NCBI GenBank assembly: GCA_024280775.1
Contig: JAJRPM010000017.1
Coordinates: forward strand, 1 to 48,532
Source: Candidatus Zixiibacteriota bacterium
GTDB lineage: Bacteria > Zixibacteria > MSB-5A5 > GN15 > JACZUZ01
Length of the DNA stretch: 48,532 bases
Direction: 5' to 3'
Positions within the stretch are counted from its first letter, which is position 1. Every line of letters starts with the position of its first letter. Below the pieces are notes generated by a model that worked only from the letters and a program-made list of their open reading frames with translations, was not told the DNA's origin and ran no database searches. The position numbers and the translations under genes were made by a program. This document shows, in pieces, positions 1 through 8,015 of this stretch.

Positions 1-1
1 A

Positions 2-151
2 CGTATCTTCTCCGGTGGCCCGGCTCCTGTTTGTCAGGATCAAGCCGACTCCAACGGCGACAATGCGTTTAACATTGCCGACGTGACCTTCGGAATCGCT
101 CGTATTTTCTCGGGTGGTCCGGCTCCGGTTTGTGGCACTACAGGCACTTGA
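2..151 (+). CDS. C-terminal end of an exported protein with a double dockerin-like domain (5' truncated)
   Basis: The window opens inside a gene, and the frame starting at base 2 stays open to the TGA at 149-151 (49 residues visible). The residues form the second half of one F-hand repeat, then a full one with calcium-loop residues D-S-N-G-D-N and the core FNIADVTFGIARIF, followed by a GGPAPVC linker. The chain ends PVCGTTGT. The same arrangement closes the genes at 34289-36313 and 46219-47970, so this is almost certainly the C-terminus of a secreted or surface protein. In known families such duplicated F-hands are dockerin type I-like and bind calcium and cohesins. The rest of the protein lies outside the window, so its function cannot be named. 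Confidence 0.8.
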   Translation, partial: RIFSGGPAPVCQDQADSNGDNAFNIADVTFGIARIFSGGPAPVCGTTGT

Positions 152-230
152 TGTGACTTATCGGCTACTCAGGTTTTGAGTAGCCATGCCGTTGAAACTC
201 AAGTACTTGAGTTAAGCGGAATGCAATAAA

Positions 231-275
231 GAAGAAGGCCGGTTTGAGCTAATCAAACCGGCCTTCTTCATTTTT
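231..275 (+). terminator. Strong intrinsic terminator
   Basis: A perfect 16-bp stem (231-246 with 254-269) and a 7-nt loop are followed by five T residues. An A-rich stretch before the stem means it could also work in the other direction. It ends the transcript of the dockerin-type gene 80 bases upstream. Confidence 0.9.
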
Positions 276-818
276 AAGTCGCCGTGAAAATGACAAATCT
301 CAGCCACAGGAGTGGTTCTTTCCCCCGCTCCCTCAACAATTCATGTCCCCAGATAATGGTCGCTCTTGGCAGCTTTTTTCCTTGACGTTTGTGTGAGGAG
401 TTGAGTATTCTACTGATGGGCCTGAAGCTGGTTTTTCGCGTCAGGGCACGGTTGCATGATAACGCAGTCGCAGTTCAAATAACCGTTATCGAACATAAGT
501 GGTAGTCCATGATTTGGACTCAGCGTAGCTTATTATCAAATAGTTGAGTATTGAGTATTACCGCCAACAACTATATCTCCTCACGACCTAGTGAAAGTTA
601 CTATAGAATAAGAGATAGAGTAAGAATTTATGACAATTCACTACTAGTAAAGTGTATAATTGTCTGAATGAGTATGGAGGGTGTATTGACTCAGCGATAA
701 GAGAGTTGTATGTTTTTAGACTTCCAAGGGAAGCAGATTCTTGGAGCCCGCTGATGTTTCAGCGACAAATAAACTAGATGATATATATTGTAAGCATGAA
801 CAAAGGAAGGAACCGGAA
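276..818. other. Long intergenic leader with promoter-like elements and no gene
   Basis: I see no convincing coding region here. Two sigma70-like pairs are visible: TTGACG at 382-387 with TATTCT at 406-411 (18-bp spacer), and the better TTGACT at 686-691 with TATGTT at 709-714. A 7-bp direct duplication (TGAGTAT twice, 545-558) lies between them, and a related copy of AGTTGAGTATT sits at 399-409. The length suggests a long untranslated leader for the gene at 819 or a lost gene. Confidence 0.5.
686..714 (+). promoter_or_regulatory. Candidate sigma70-type promoter for the T9SS cargo gene
   Basis: TTGACT at 686-691 and TATGTT at 709-714 are separated by 17 bp. The start codon it would serve is about 105 bp downstream. 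This is a pattern match only; no transcript data support it. Confidence 0.35.
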
Positions 819-1715
819 GTGAAGAGAACATTAACGATTATTGCGGCTGTTGCATTAGTGGTGGGGTTAAACTCCACAGTCAAAGCCCAGCCGAGCTTGA
901 CCGACACTGTATATCTGACAATCGAAAATGGAGAGGACGCAACCGGAGTTACAGACGGTAACTTCGTCGTCAACGTTTTCGTCTCATATAGCGGTTCAAA
1001 CATGACAGGTGGAACATTTGGAATTACCTGGGACCGCTATTTTTCCAATGGAGACCCGGCGCCGACTGCCTCAACTTCAGACTGGCAGTTTGACTCTCTA
1101 GTTTATCAGGGAGCTTTTGCCCCGGGCGGTGGCTGGAACACAGTGCCACCTCCGAAAGCCATAGCTGATAGCCTTGGAGCTGTCACAGTCGGTGGATTCT
1201 CGTTCTCAGGTGGTGTAGCTCCGGGTTCGGACCAATTGATGGCAAAAATCTATTTGAGCCTGAAAACTGTTAACAGTTGGACCAATGGCAGTGAAGTGAC
1301 TCTAGATTCGTCATTCTTGCCGCCTTCAAGTGACTTCCTGATGGTGCTTGCCGCAGGGTCGAGAGTTCCAACTTTCTTGGGCGCTAAAAAGGTAACTTTC
1401 AACGACATAAAAATTGAAGACGGCAGTTCGCTTCCTAAGACATTTGGCTTGTCTCAGAACTACCCGAACCCATTTAACCCTAGCACCAAGATCAATTACA
1501 CTGTACCCAAGAAGTCTCACGTACAGCTAGAGGTCTACAATGTCCTCGGACAGCGTGTTAAGACTCTTGTCAGCGGTGTTCGTGACGCCGGTGTATGGCA
1601 GGCGACATGGGAAGGCGACAGTGAATCCGGATCCAAGGTTTCGAGCGGAATGTACTTCTATAAGTTCACCGCCGGAGCTTTTGTCGAAACTCGCAAGATG
1701 GTCATGTTGAAATAA
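819..1715 (+). CDS. Exported cohesin-like protein with C-terminal T9SS type A sorting domain
   Basis: This protein of 298 residues starts at GTG 819, because AAGGAAGG lies 8 bases upstream and the first 24 residues then form a classic signal peptide (MKRTLTIIAAVALVVG, cleavage after VKAQ or nearby). Residues about 30-200 form a beta-rich domain with the pattern GGTFGITWD, later QLMAKIYLSLK and SSFLPPSSDF. This resembles cohesin-like sandwich domains of FCB exported proteins. The last 85 residues are a FlgD-like/Por sorting domain: FGLSQNYPNPFNPSTKINY, VYNVLGQRVKTL, SGMYFYKF, ending KMVMLK. Such domains direct substrates through the type IX system to the surface. A longer in-frame start at 741 exists but gives an improbable leader. 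The ligand is unknown; a dockerin partner is inference. Confidence 0.85.
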   Translation: MKRTLTIIAAVALVVGLNSTVKAQPSLTDTVYLTIENGEDATGVTDGNFVVNVFVSYSGSNMTGGTFGITWDRYFSNGDPAPTASTSDWQFDSLVYQGAFAPGGGWNTVPPPKAIADSLGAVTVGGFSFSGGVAPGSDQLMAKIYLSLKTVNSWTNGSEVTLDSSFLPPSSDFLMVLAAGSRVPTFLGAKKVTFNDIKIEDGSSLPKTFGLSQNYPNPFNPSTKINYTVPKKSHVQLEVYNVLGQRVKTLVSGVRDAGVWQATWEGDSESGSKVSSGMYFYKFTAGAFVETRKMVMLK

Positions 1716-1760
1716 TATTTCATCATCAGAAGATATATCTCTAGAGTTATTTCTCTAGCA

Positions 1761-1794
1761 AAGCCCTCGACTATAACAGGTCGGGGGCTTTTTT
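1761..1794 (+). terminator. Intrinsic terminator after the T9SS cargo gene
   Basis: The stem 1761-1771 / 1780-1790 is 11 bp with one G-U pair and an 8-nt loop, and runs into T residues through 1794. It lies 45 bp after the stop codon and probably insulates the following glycosidase gene. Confidence 0.85.
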
Positions 1795-1988
1795 GCTACA
1801 ACTTCTATGATCTCGCGGCCCAATAGTCTTACAATGTCTGCTTTTGGGCTGTAATTGAGGTCAAAATGTTAACTCATTGTCAGTCAGCAGATTAGGGCGG
1901 AGAATTTGACATTGCCTCAATAATTTCGTAGTCTATAACAAACAGCAGAAGACTGTTTCACCTAAGTACTTGAAAGACAGCTATATAC

Positions 1989-4181
1989 ATGTTTGAAATC
2001 TCGCAGAACAAAATATCCCTCGGCAAGGAAGATATATACGCCTTCGCCGCCGAACTTCACTACTTCAGACTAGAAAAGCGCTACTGGTCAATATGCTTTG
2101 AAAGACTAAAACGCGCCGGAATTCGTCTAATCTCAACTCCTGTTCCCTGGAATCTCCATCAAGACAAGTCCCGCAATATAGATTTCCTCGGCTACGACGA
2201 CCCGCGCAAGGACCTGACAGTCTTTCTTGAGCTAGCTCGCGAACTAGGTTTCAAAGTCATTCTTAGGCCGGGGCCATACATTGGCGCCGATTGGCCCAAT
2301 GGAGGAACTCCAGAATTCGTAACCAGTGATCTCCGCTCTCTAGCCAGAGATCACAATGGAGACGAAATCCCATTGACCGGAGCCCCGGGAATCAAGAAGG
2401 CCGGCTATCTCGCCAGCTATATGAGCCCTGCGTTTCAGAACTCTCTTAAGCACTATTACAAAGCCTTCGTGGATGCAACTCGCAACTACATACACCCGAG
2501 AGGACCGGTTGTCATAATCGAAATTGATGATAGCCCTAGTTTCGGAGGATTAACCGACCCGGCCGCTTCGGATTACAACGCCGATATGCTTACCCGAGAG
2601 TTCAATCCGTTCTTGATGGGTCGCTACGAGGGCCTCAAGGAGCTAAACAGCGCATACAAGACCAAGTTCAAAGACTATGACGAAATTGAGCCGCTTCGCG
2701 AATTCGAGCACGCTGACCAAAAGAGTTTGCCCCGAATGCTAGACTGGTTCCGCTTCAAGGAGCATCTCATCCGTCGCTATTTTGAATCATTGAGTTCCAT
2801 TTATGATTCATACACAGTTCAACCGCTATACTCACGCTCCAAGTTCTTCACCCAAAAAGGCCTAATCCCATTCTATGATGTAGGCTACTCTGACGAACAG
2901 AATCTATCTGGTTGCGAGATTTCATATCAGGACAGTTACAGCGAAGTAATACGCCGGGGGCGCTACCTGCGCGGTGAGACTTCTTTGCCGTGGAGCTCAG
3001 CCTACCCGTTCGGACGCGCCGCAGAAGACCCCAAACTTGGTGAATCTCTCCAGCCTATTACCGATGGCGAGCGTCGCTTCATGTTGGCCTCGGCTTTGGG
3101 ATCTGGCTTTAAGGGCATTGACATGAAAATGTTCGCCGACCATAACCATTGGTATGGAGCTCCGCTGAAGAGCGATGGCTCAGTTACCCCGGGCTATGAG
3201 TTTGTCAAGCGAATAGTGGAATCCGCCGAAAGAATGGGTCTCGATGAATTGGCTCCTGATAGTCAGGTTGCAGTTGTCGGAAATCGACTCTATCAGTGGT
3301 TCTCGCAATTGCCGAATCCGAAAGACTTTGAATACATTCAGCGTCTGGTGAATGATTCGATTCCAGGAATTTGCCGCGATTTGTCACGTTTGAAACTCGA
3401 CTACGATGTGCGTGAGTCAGGCTCAATCGAAAAACTCACAAAATACAGGCTAGTGATTATTCCGTCAGCGGAGTTCATGGCCGAATCCGAGCAACAGGCA
3501 ATAATCGACCTCTACAAAGCTGGTGTCTCTGTCGCGGTTATCGGTGTTTTGCCAAAGTTAGATGAGAACATGTCTTCCTGCACGTTGCTGTCGAATTTCC
3601 TGAAAACAAAGTCAACGCTCATGAATTCGATTGACACTATTGCTACCAAGACCAAGTTTGCGTCAGTAGATTTCCCGGCGCATGTCTTCAGCGCTTTGAA
3701 AACATCTGATACACGCGCCAAGAAAATCGCCCATGCCGGAAAATCTCTAGTAGGTGTGGCGGCTAGCAAACAAGATTCCACCCTCAATTTCTTCGGCTTT
3801 GATATAGCCAGCGGGTTTGATCATCACAAGCTAACCTTCCTGGAGTCTTTCCTGGCAGAAGAAGGAATCAAATCAGCAGTCTACTGCAGTGATCCGATGA
3901 TTGATGTGACAGTGCATAGCTCAGCCAAGAAGGTTGTGATTTTCCTAACCGCGCCGCCTGCAGGTGAGCTTGGGGACAGAGTTGAGACTCAGGACAAAGA
4001 GTTCTTTATGCGTGTAGATCTAAAACAAATCGGTTTCGAAACGCCAAGTATCAAAATGGTAGACCTCTTCGAGCCGGAGGAAACTCCCCCGCTGAAACTG
4101 ACATCAGCGGCCCTAGCGACAGGACTGCATTTGCGACTAAGTTATCCGGACGGGAAAGTGTTCTTCATTGAAAAGCGCTAA
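1989..4181 (+). CDS. GH35-like (beta-galactosidase superfamily) glycoside hydrolase, cytoplasmic
   Basis: This protein of 730 residues has no signal peptide. The start MFEISQNKISLGKEDIYAFA fits the usual family opening just before the first barrel strand. Residues 20-115 carry the GH35 core: AELHYFRL (21-28), a strand leading to PVPWNLH (51-57), and RPGPYIGADWPNGG (93-106). At 171-186 the family motif GGPI..VQVENEYG reads GPVVIIEIDD, so the proton-donor Glu position seems to hold Asp180. Later GFKGIDMKMF and HWYGAPLKSDG match the end of a GH35/GH42 barrel, and the C-terminal third is a beta-galactosidase-like trimerisation and sandwich region. The gene runs convergently into the peptidoglycan unit, with only 3 bp between the stops. 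The substrate is not evident; an oligosaccharide taken up into the cell is the likely class. Confidence 0.75.
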   Translation: MFEISQNKISLGKEDIYAFAAELHYFRLEKRYWSICFERLKRAGIRLISTPVPWNLHQDKSRNIDFLGYDDPRKDLTVFLELARELGFKVILRPGPYIGADWPNGGTPEFVTSDLRSLARDHNGDEIPLTGAPGIKKAGYLASYMSPAFQNSLKHYYKAFVDATRNYIHPRGPVVIIEIDDSPSFGGLTDPAASDYNADMLTREFNPFLMGRYEGLKELNSAYKTKFKDYDEIEPLREFEHADQKSLPRMLDWFRFKEHLIRRYFESLSSIYDSYTVQPLYSRSKFFTQKGLIPFYDVGYSDEQNLSGCEISYQDSYSEVIRRGRYLRGETSLPWSSAYPFGRAAEDPKLGESLQPITDGERRFMLASALGSGFKGIDMKMFADHNHWYGAPLKSDGSVTPGYEFVKRIVESAERMGLDELAPDSQVAVVGNRLYQWFSQLPNPKDFEYIQRLVNDSIPGICRDLSRLKLDYDVRESGSIEKLTKYRLVIIPSAEFMAESEQQAIIDLYKAGVSVAVIGVLPKLDENMSSCTLLSNFLKTKSTLMNSIDTIATKTKFASVDFPAHVFSALKTSDTRAKKIAHAGKSLVGVAASKQDSTLNFFGFDIASGFDHHKLTFLESFLAEEGIKSAVYCSDPMIDVTVHSSAKKVVIFLTAPPAGELGDRVETQDKEFFMRVDLKQIGFETPSIKMVDLFEPEETPPLKLTSAALATGLHLRLSYPDGKVFFIEKR

Positions 4182-4184
4182 AGG

Positions 4185-5513
4185 CTAATAGAGTTTGTCA
4201 ATAGTTACTGCAGTGTAGTAGCGCCTAAGGATGTCACCATACGTGTATCCTCGATTGGAGCGAGCCATACCCAGCGCTCCCATCTGACACATACCTACGC
4301 CGTGCCCGTAACCTGCGCCATCGAAGGTGACAGAAGTTATACCCTTGCCGGGTGTATATTGGATATCTCTAAGTGTGAAGTAGTCTGATTGCAGTATCCG
4401 ATTCGGATCAGAGCTACGCCGGAACACCCAGCGTATTCTATCACGAATATATGTGAAACGTCGTGAGCCGGACTTTACTATTAGCTTTTGTACTCGCAAT
4501 CCCCTGCTGGGAGAGGCCGGAGCGCTGTTGTCTATATACATGCTATCGATTCGAGAAATCGAGACAATTTCTCCAGCGGCTGTTTCGTAGTCTGAAATCC
4601 GTTTTGCAACTTGTTTGCCTGTGAAAGTCTCGCGCCATCTGTAATACTTTGAGGGAGCGCACATTTCCTCGCAGTCAACACTCTTCAAATACGGCGCCGG
4701 TGGCTTAGGCCAAACGTTTTCTACATTGTCAGTGCGTCCGCCGCAAGTGGAGTGATAGTTGGCTTTGATGAACTCGCCTTTGTAGCGGATAACTTCGCCG
4801 GCGGTAGACATCACAGCTTTGGAAACGAAATCCTTCTCAACTTTCATCCCGCGATACAATTGGTCGGAAACCTCCGCAGTTACGTCATATCCCTTACCGC
4901 CGTACTGCCCCAGATGCGACATTGTATATGTACGTGCGGCAATTGCTTGCGCCTTGACCGCTTCAATATCCGCAGGCTTAACCGGGCCAAGCTCCGGAGG
5001 AACGACGCCCATAAGATAGTCATCGATATTCAGAATATTCGTTACAACAATTGAGCTATCATCATCATCCTCACCGGGAATTAACCGAGCCATGCCGCGA
5101 TATTGTTCACCATCTATCAGCAAAGTGCGCCTGCGACTACGTGAGGAAACCGTGATAATCTCCAATCCCGATTCGATTTCCTCGCCGCTGGAATTAAGTA
5201 GTGATAGTGAAGCTCCATTAGATTTTGCATGTATACTTTGCGGTGAATAGTAAACAAACTTTTCAATCCCGCGCACGCACTCAATAGCGATAGAACTTGG
5301 GCCGCCGATAGTCACTGAATGAGCGCCATCGGCAATCAGGACGCGCACGAATGGGAGTTGGATGTGCGATGATTCAGCCTGACTGACAGAAGCGCTTCTC
5401 GCGGCGCATTGAGTAACAAAAGGCCAAGCCAATAGCGATAGCGCCGCTACACGCAATAAGCGCGAGCGACGACTGGTTGAATAGCGTCTCGTGATGTTGG
5501 CGTTGTTACCCAA
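4185..5513 (-). CDS. SpoIID/LytB-domain peptidoglycan lytic protein
   Basis: This protein of 442 residues has a basic N-terminus (RRYSTSRRSRLLR) and a hydrophobic segment ending VTQC-AARS, so it is exported and perhaps lipid-modified (the lipobox is poor). The SpoIID domain spans about 155-440: NIDDYLMGVVPPELG (163-177, containing the Glu that is catalytic in SpoIID), QAIAARTYT (189-197), NYHSTCGGRT (252-261) and the closing GYGHGVGMCQMGA motif (from 401). SpoIID proteins cleave glycan strands stripped of stem peptides and act as lytic transglycosylases in known cases. In this operon it lies downstream of nagZ and anmK, which use anhydro-MurNAc products, so a wall-turnover role is likely. This is not evidence for sporulation. 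The gap from anmK is 97 bp. Confidence 0.88.
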   Translation of the reverse strand: MGNNANITRRYSTSRRSRLLRVAALSLLAWPFVTQCAARSASVSQAESSHIQLPFVRVLIADGAHSVTIGGPSSIAIECVRGIEKFVYYSPQSIHAKSNGASLSLLNSSGEEIESGLEIITVSSRSRRRTLLIDGEQYRGMARLIPGEDDDDSSIVVTNILNIDDYLMGVVPPELGPVKPADIEAVKAQAIAARTYTMSHLGQYGGKGYDVTAEVSDQLYRGMKVEKDFVSKAVMSTAGEVIRYKGEFIKANYHSTCGGRTDNVENVWPKPPAPYLKSVDCEEMCAPSKYYRWRETFTGKQVAKRISDYETAAGEIVSISRIDSMYIDNSAPASPSRGLRVQKLIVKSGSRRFTYIRDRIRWVFRRSSDPNRILQSDYFTLRDIQYTPGKGITSVTFDGAGYGHGVGMCQMGALGMARSNRGYTYGDILRRYYTAVTIDKLY

Positions 5514-5610
5514 TTGTCTATATCCTATCTAGTCTTCTGAAGAGTTTCTAACGTATTCTCAAAAACACGCAACAACATATCCAATACTGTTGTCTTATGA
5601 CACTCAATTA

Positions 5611-6876
5611 TTACTTAACGCCATAATGCGGTGGCTGAATTATTCTTCCCGAAACCGGGCTTAGCTGTTTCCGTCCAGTTACTCTGGAACCTTTCTTGGA
5701 GCCGGACGCCCTCTTTGATGAAAGCGCCGGTATACCCTTCAATGTCATCCAACCAAGTGTAGCATAGCAGGTCGCCTCGAATGAATCCGGGTCAATCCCG
5801 ATTTTAGAAACAGGCCAAACCCTCCAGGCAGAGTCACCGTCGCCAAAGAGCGTTTGCAATCTTTTGACCAGGAAAGCATTCCTGGCGCCTCCGCCGGAAA
5901 GGTATATTTCACTTAAGTGTTTGTCAGCGCTCAACAGTGGGGCTAGCGCGTGATAAATCTTCAAAGCAGTTAGCTCCGTCAGTGTCGCCAGAACAGAATA
6001 TCGAGTGACTTCCAGCTTTTCGGCGCGTTTCAATATTCTTCTGACTGCATCTGCTCCGAACTGTTCCCTGCCAGTTGACTGGCGCTTCCTGGAGTCTGCG
6101 TTTCCAAAGAAACTGTCTTGCAACAGCATCTTTAGAAGTTTATCACTGATGCTTCCCTTCTTCGCTAAAGCCCCGGCTTTATCATAGGGTTGGCCAAACA
6201 AAATCTGAGTCAGTTGGTCAAGCAACATATTACCCGGCCCTATATCTTTGGCGATTGCAAATGCTGAACTCTTTCGATATGGCAAATAGAAGTAGTTTGC
6301 GATGCCACCGATGTTAACCAGCAGTCGACTTTTTTGAGAACTATCAAGACAATAATACACCGCCTCAGTAGTGATAGGCGCCCCTTCGCCGCCTATTGCA
6401 GTGTTTGCCTGACGAAAATGGGAAACGACAATACGGTTTGTGGCTGTTGCAATTCGCTCCGGTGAGCCGATTTGCAAGGTGGCCCGCACCGGTATACCCC
6501 CGATAGACTCAACCTGCGGATGATGACGAACAGTTTGACCATGTGAAGAAATGCAATCAACCTTGACCCCCTTCTTGAGACCATGTGTCATCAACGCCCT
6601 GCAGGCCCTGCCGATAAACTCACCCAGCGCCTCATCAAGTAGCGCGACTCTATCGAGCGAAGTAGCAGGCTCACTAGCCATCTGCATAAGCTCGGTTTGC
6701 ATCTCCGTAGAAAAAGAGACAGTCCGGTGCAGAAGTTGTCTAATTCTTGGTTTGGCCATTCTGCTTGTCTGCTGAATTCGCACAACTGATAAATCAAGTC
6801 CATCAATTGAAGTGCCCGTATTGACACCCATAACCGTCATAGATTTTCGTTTGAGCAAACTCGCCAGCTCTGTCAT
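5611..6876 (-). CDS. anmK: Anhydro-N-acetylmuramic acid kinase
   Basis: AnmK phosphorylates and opens 1,6-anhydro-MurNAc to MurNAc-6-phosphate in cell-wall recycling. The sequence shows the nucleotide-binding GVNTGTSIDGLDLS (17-30; usual form MSGTSxDGxD), SHGQTVRHHP (111-120), the DxGPGN signature as DIGPGNMLLDQ (211-221), and GGGARNAFL near the end. At 421 residues it is longer than usual. The extra part is a basic Ser/Lys/Gly-rich C-terminal tail of about 40 residues, and there is also a short N-terminal extension before the first strand. The start ATG overlaps the nagZ stop as ATGA, which supports this start and translational coupling. Confidence 0.92.
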   Translation of the reverse strand: MTELASLLKRKSMTVMGVNTGTSIDGLDLSVVRIQQTSRMAKPRIRQLLHRTVSFSTEMQTELMQMASEPATSLDRVALLDEALGEFIGRACRALMTHGLKKGVKVDCISSHGQTVRHHPQVESIGGIPVRATLQIGSPERIATATNRIVVSHFRQANTAIGGEGAPITTEAVYYCLDSSQKSRLLVNIGGIANYFYLPYRKSSAFAIAKDIGPGNMLLDQLTQILFGQPYDKAGALAKKGSISDKLLKMLLQDSFFGNADSRKRQSTGREQFGADAVRRILKRAEKLEVTRYSVLATLTELTALKIYHALAPLLSADKHLSEIYLSGGGARNAFLVKRLQTLFGDGDSAWRVWPVSKIGIDPDSFEATCYATLGWMTLKGIPALSSKRASGSKKGSRVTGRKQLSPVSGRIIQPPHYGVK

Positions 6877-7898
6877 ACTACTTGCCCCAACTTATTCCGC
6901 AAGTTATCAACCTGACTCAGCGCAGTAGCAAGTCTAGTCTCACTGACAGTCCCGGCGCTAAGCCCAACTCGCAGGCTCTCTATCCCATTAACTATTGTAT
7001 CATTGGAGCGCGCCAGCAAAATATCATGTCCGGCGTTGAGAGCATTAGGAAATACACTACCCTCTTCGTCAATGTCACTCAATGCGCCCATATCCAGATC
7101 GTCAGTAATCAACGCTACTTCTTCAGATAGTTCACCGCGCACCAGCGTATCGATTATTCTTTCAGAGTAAGTGACCGGTAGTGAGTCTAGTTCAGGAATC
7201 AAGAAATGCGAAGTCATGATCATATCAGCCCCGGCCTCACACCCCATCCGAAACGGAACCAAATCGCGGCCCTTGAATTCATCAACTCCCAGCGAACTAG
7301 CCCCCAAATCCACATGCGGATCGGCAACCACAGCGCCAAGCCCCGGCGCGTGTTTGAGACAGCACAAAAGATTGTGCTTATGTGACACCTCAACTGTAAC
7401 TTTGGCAAATGCGCCCACCACTTCTGGCGAAGCGCTGAATGTTCTGCCTCTCAGGGCGGTGGCATCATTGGGTAATGTGTCAGCGGGATGTAAATCGCAA
7501 ACCGGCGCCAGTAGCAAATTGATTCCTATTTCCGCCATATACTCAGCGGCCAGGTTGAAGTCTTTCCGATACCGCTCCAACGCCCTTTCGAGCGCCTCAG
7601 CGCTTGCATCTGCATTGGCGCCATAGTCTCCGGCGGCAAGATACTCCGCAGGTTTACCTTTCAGGCGGCACACTCTGCCGCCCTCCTGGTCAATTGCGAC
7701 AATGAGTTGTCTCTCGGAGTATGACTGCAATTGTTCTATTATGTTTCGAAGTTTCTTATGAGCGACGCAGTTCTCGGCAAACAGAATGATCCCCCCCAAT
7801 GAGGAATCTCTAATTTGTTCGATAATCTCGGCAGGGGCGTCCGGGCCTTGAAAGCCTGAAATCAATAGCTCTCCGACTCTGTTTGGTAATGAGGACAT
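6873..7898 (-). CDS. nagZ: Beta-N-acetylhexosaminidase, GH3 (NagZ type)
   Basis: This protein of 341 residues has no signal peptide and is probably cytosolic. NagZ removes GlcNAc from GlcNAc-anhydroMurNAc. Motifs are IDQEGGRV (69-76), RGRTFSASPEVV (150-161), LKHAPGLG (181-188), the DPH of the catalytic loop (193-195), and TDDLDMGAL (265-273) with the nucleophile aspartate. The usual KHFPGHG reads KHAPGLG, so one conserved histidine is leucine, but the Asp-His dyad on the mobile loop remains. It is the first gene of a minus-strand unit with anmK and the SpoIID gene, a coherent order in which chain cleavage, disaccharide cleavage and sugar phosphorylation follow one another. Confidence 0.9.
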   Translation of the reverse strand: MSSLPNRVGELLISGFQGPDAPAEIIEQIRDSSLGGIILFAENCVAHKKLRNIIEQLQSYSERQLIVAIDQEGGRVCRLKGKPAEYLAAGDYGANADASAEALERALERYRKDFNLAAEYMAEIGINLLLAPVCDLHPADTLPNDATALRGRTFSASPEVVGAFAKVTVEVSHKHNLLCCLKHAPGLGAVVADPHVDLGASSLGVDEFKGRDLVPFRMGCEAGADMIMTSHFLIPELDSLPVTYSERIIDTLVRGELSEEVALITDDLDMGALSDIDEEGSVFPNALNAGHDILLARSNDTIVNGIESLRVGLSAGTVSETRLATALSQVDNLRNKLGQVV

Positions 7899-8015
7899 TA
7901 TATCTTGGGTTTGAAACTACATCAAAAGCTATACTTGTTAGCTTGTTGGTTTGTTTAGCCGAAAATAGCGGCTGGAATCAGAAGGCTCTTGTCGCGCGAG
8001 AGAGGAGTATTCTTG

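Noticed and set aside
4185-5513. Evidence of sporulation from the SpoIID gene
   Set aside because: SpoIID/LytB domains occur widely in non-sporulating bacteria. The context here is peptidoglycan recycling with no other sporulation gene.
7171-7626. 151-codon plus-strand frame opposite nagZ
   Set aside because: It is the antisense shadow of a well-supported gene with intact motifs.
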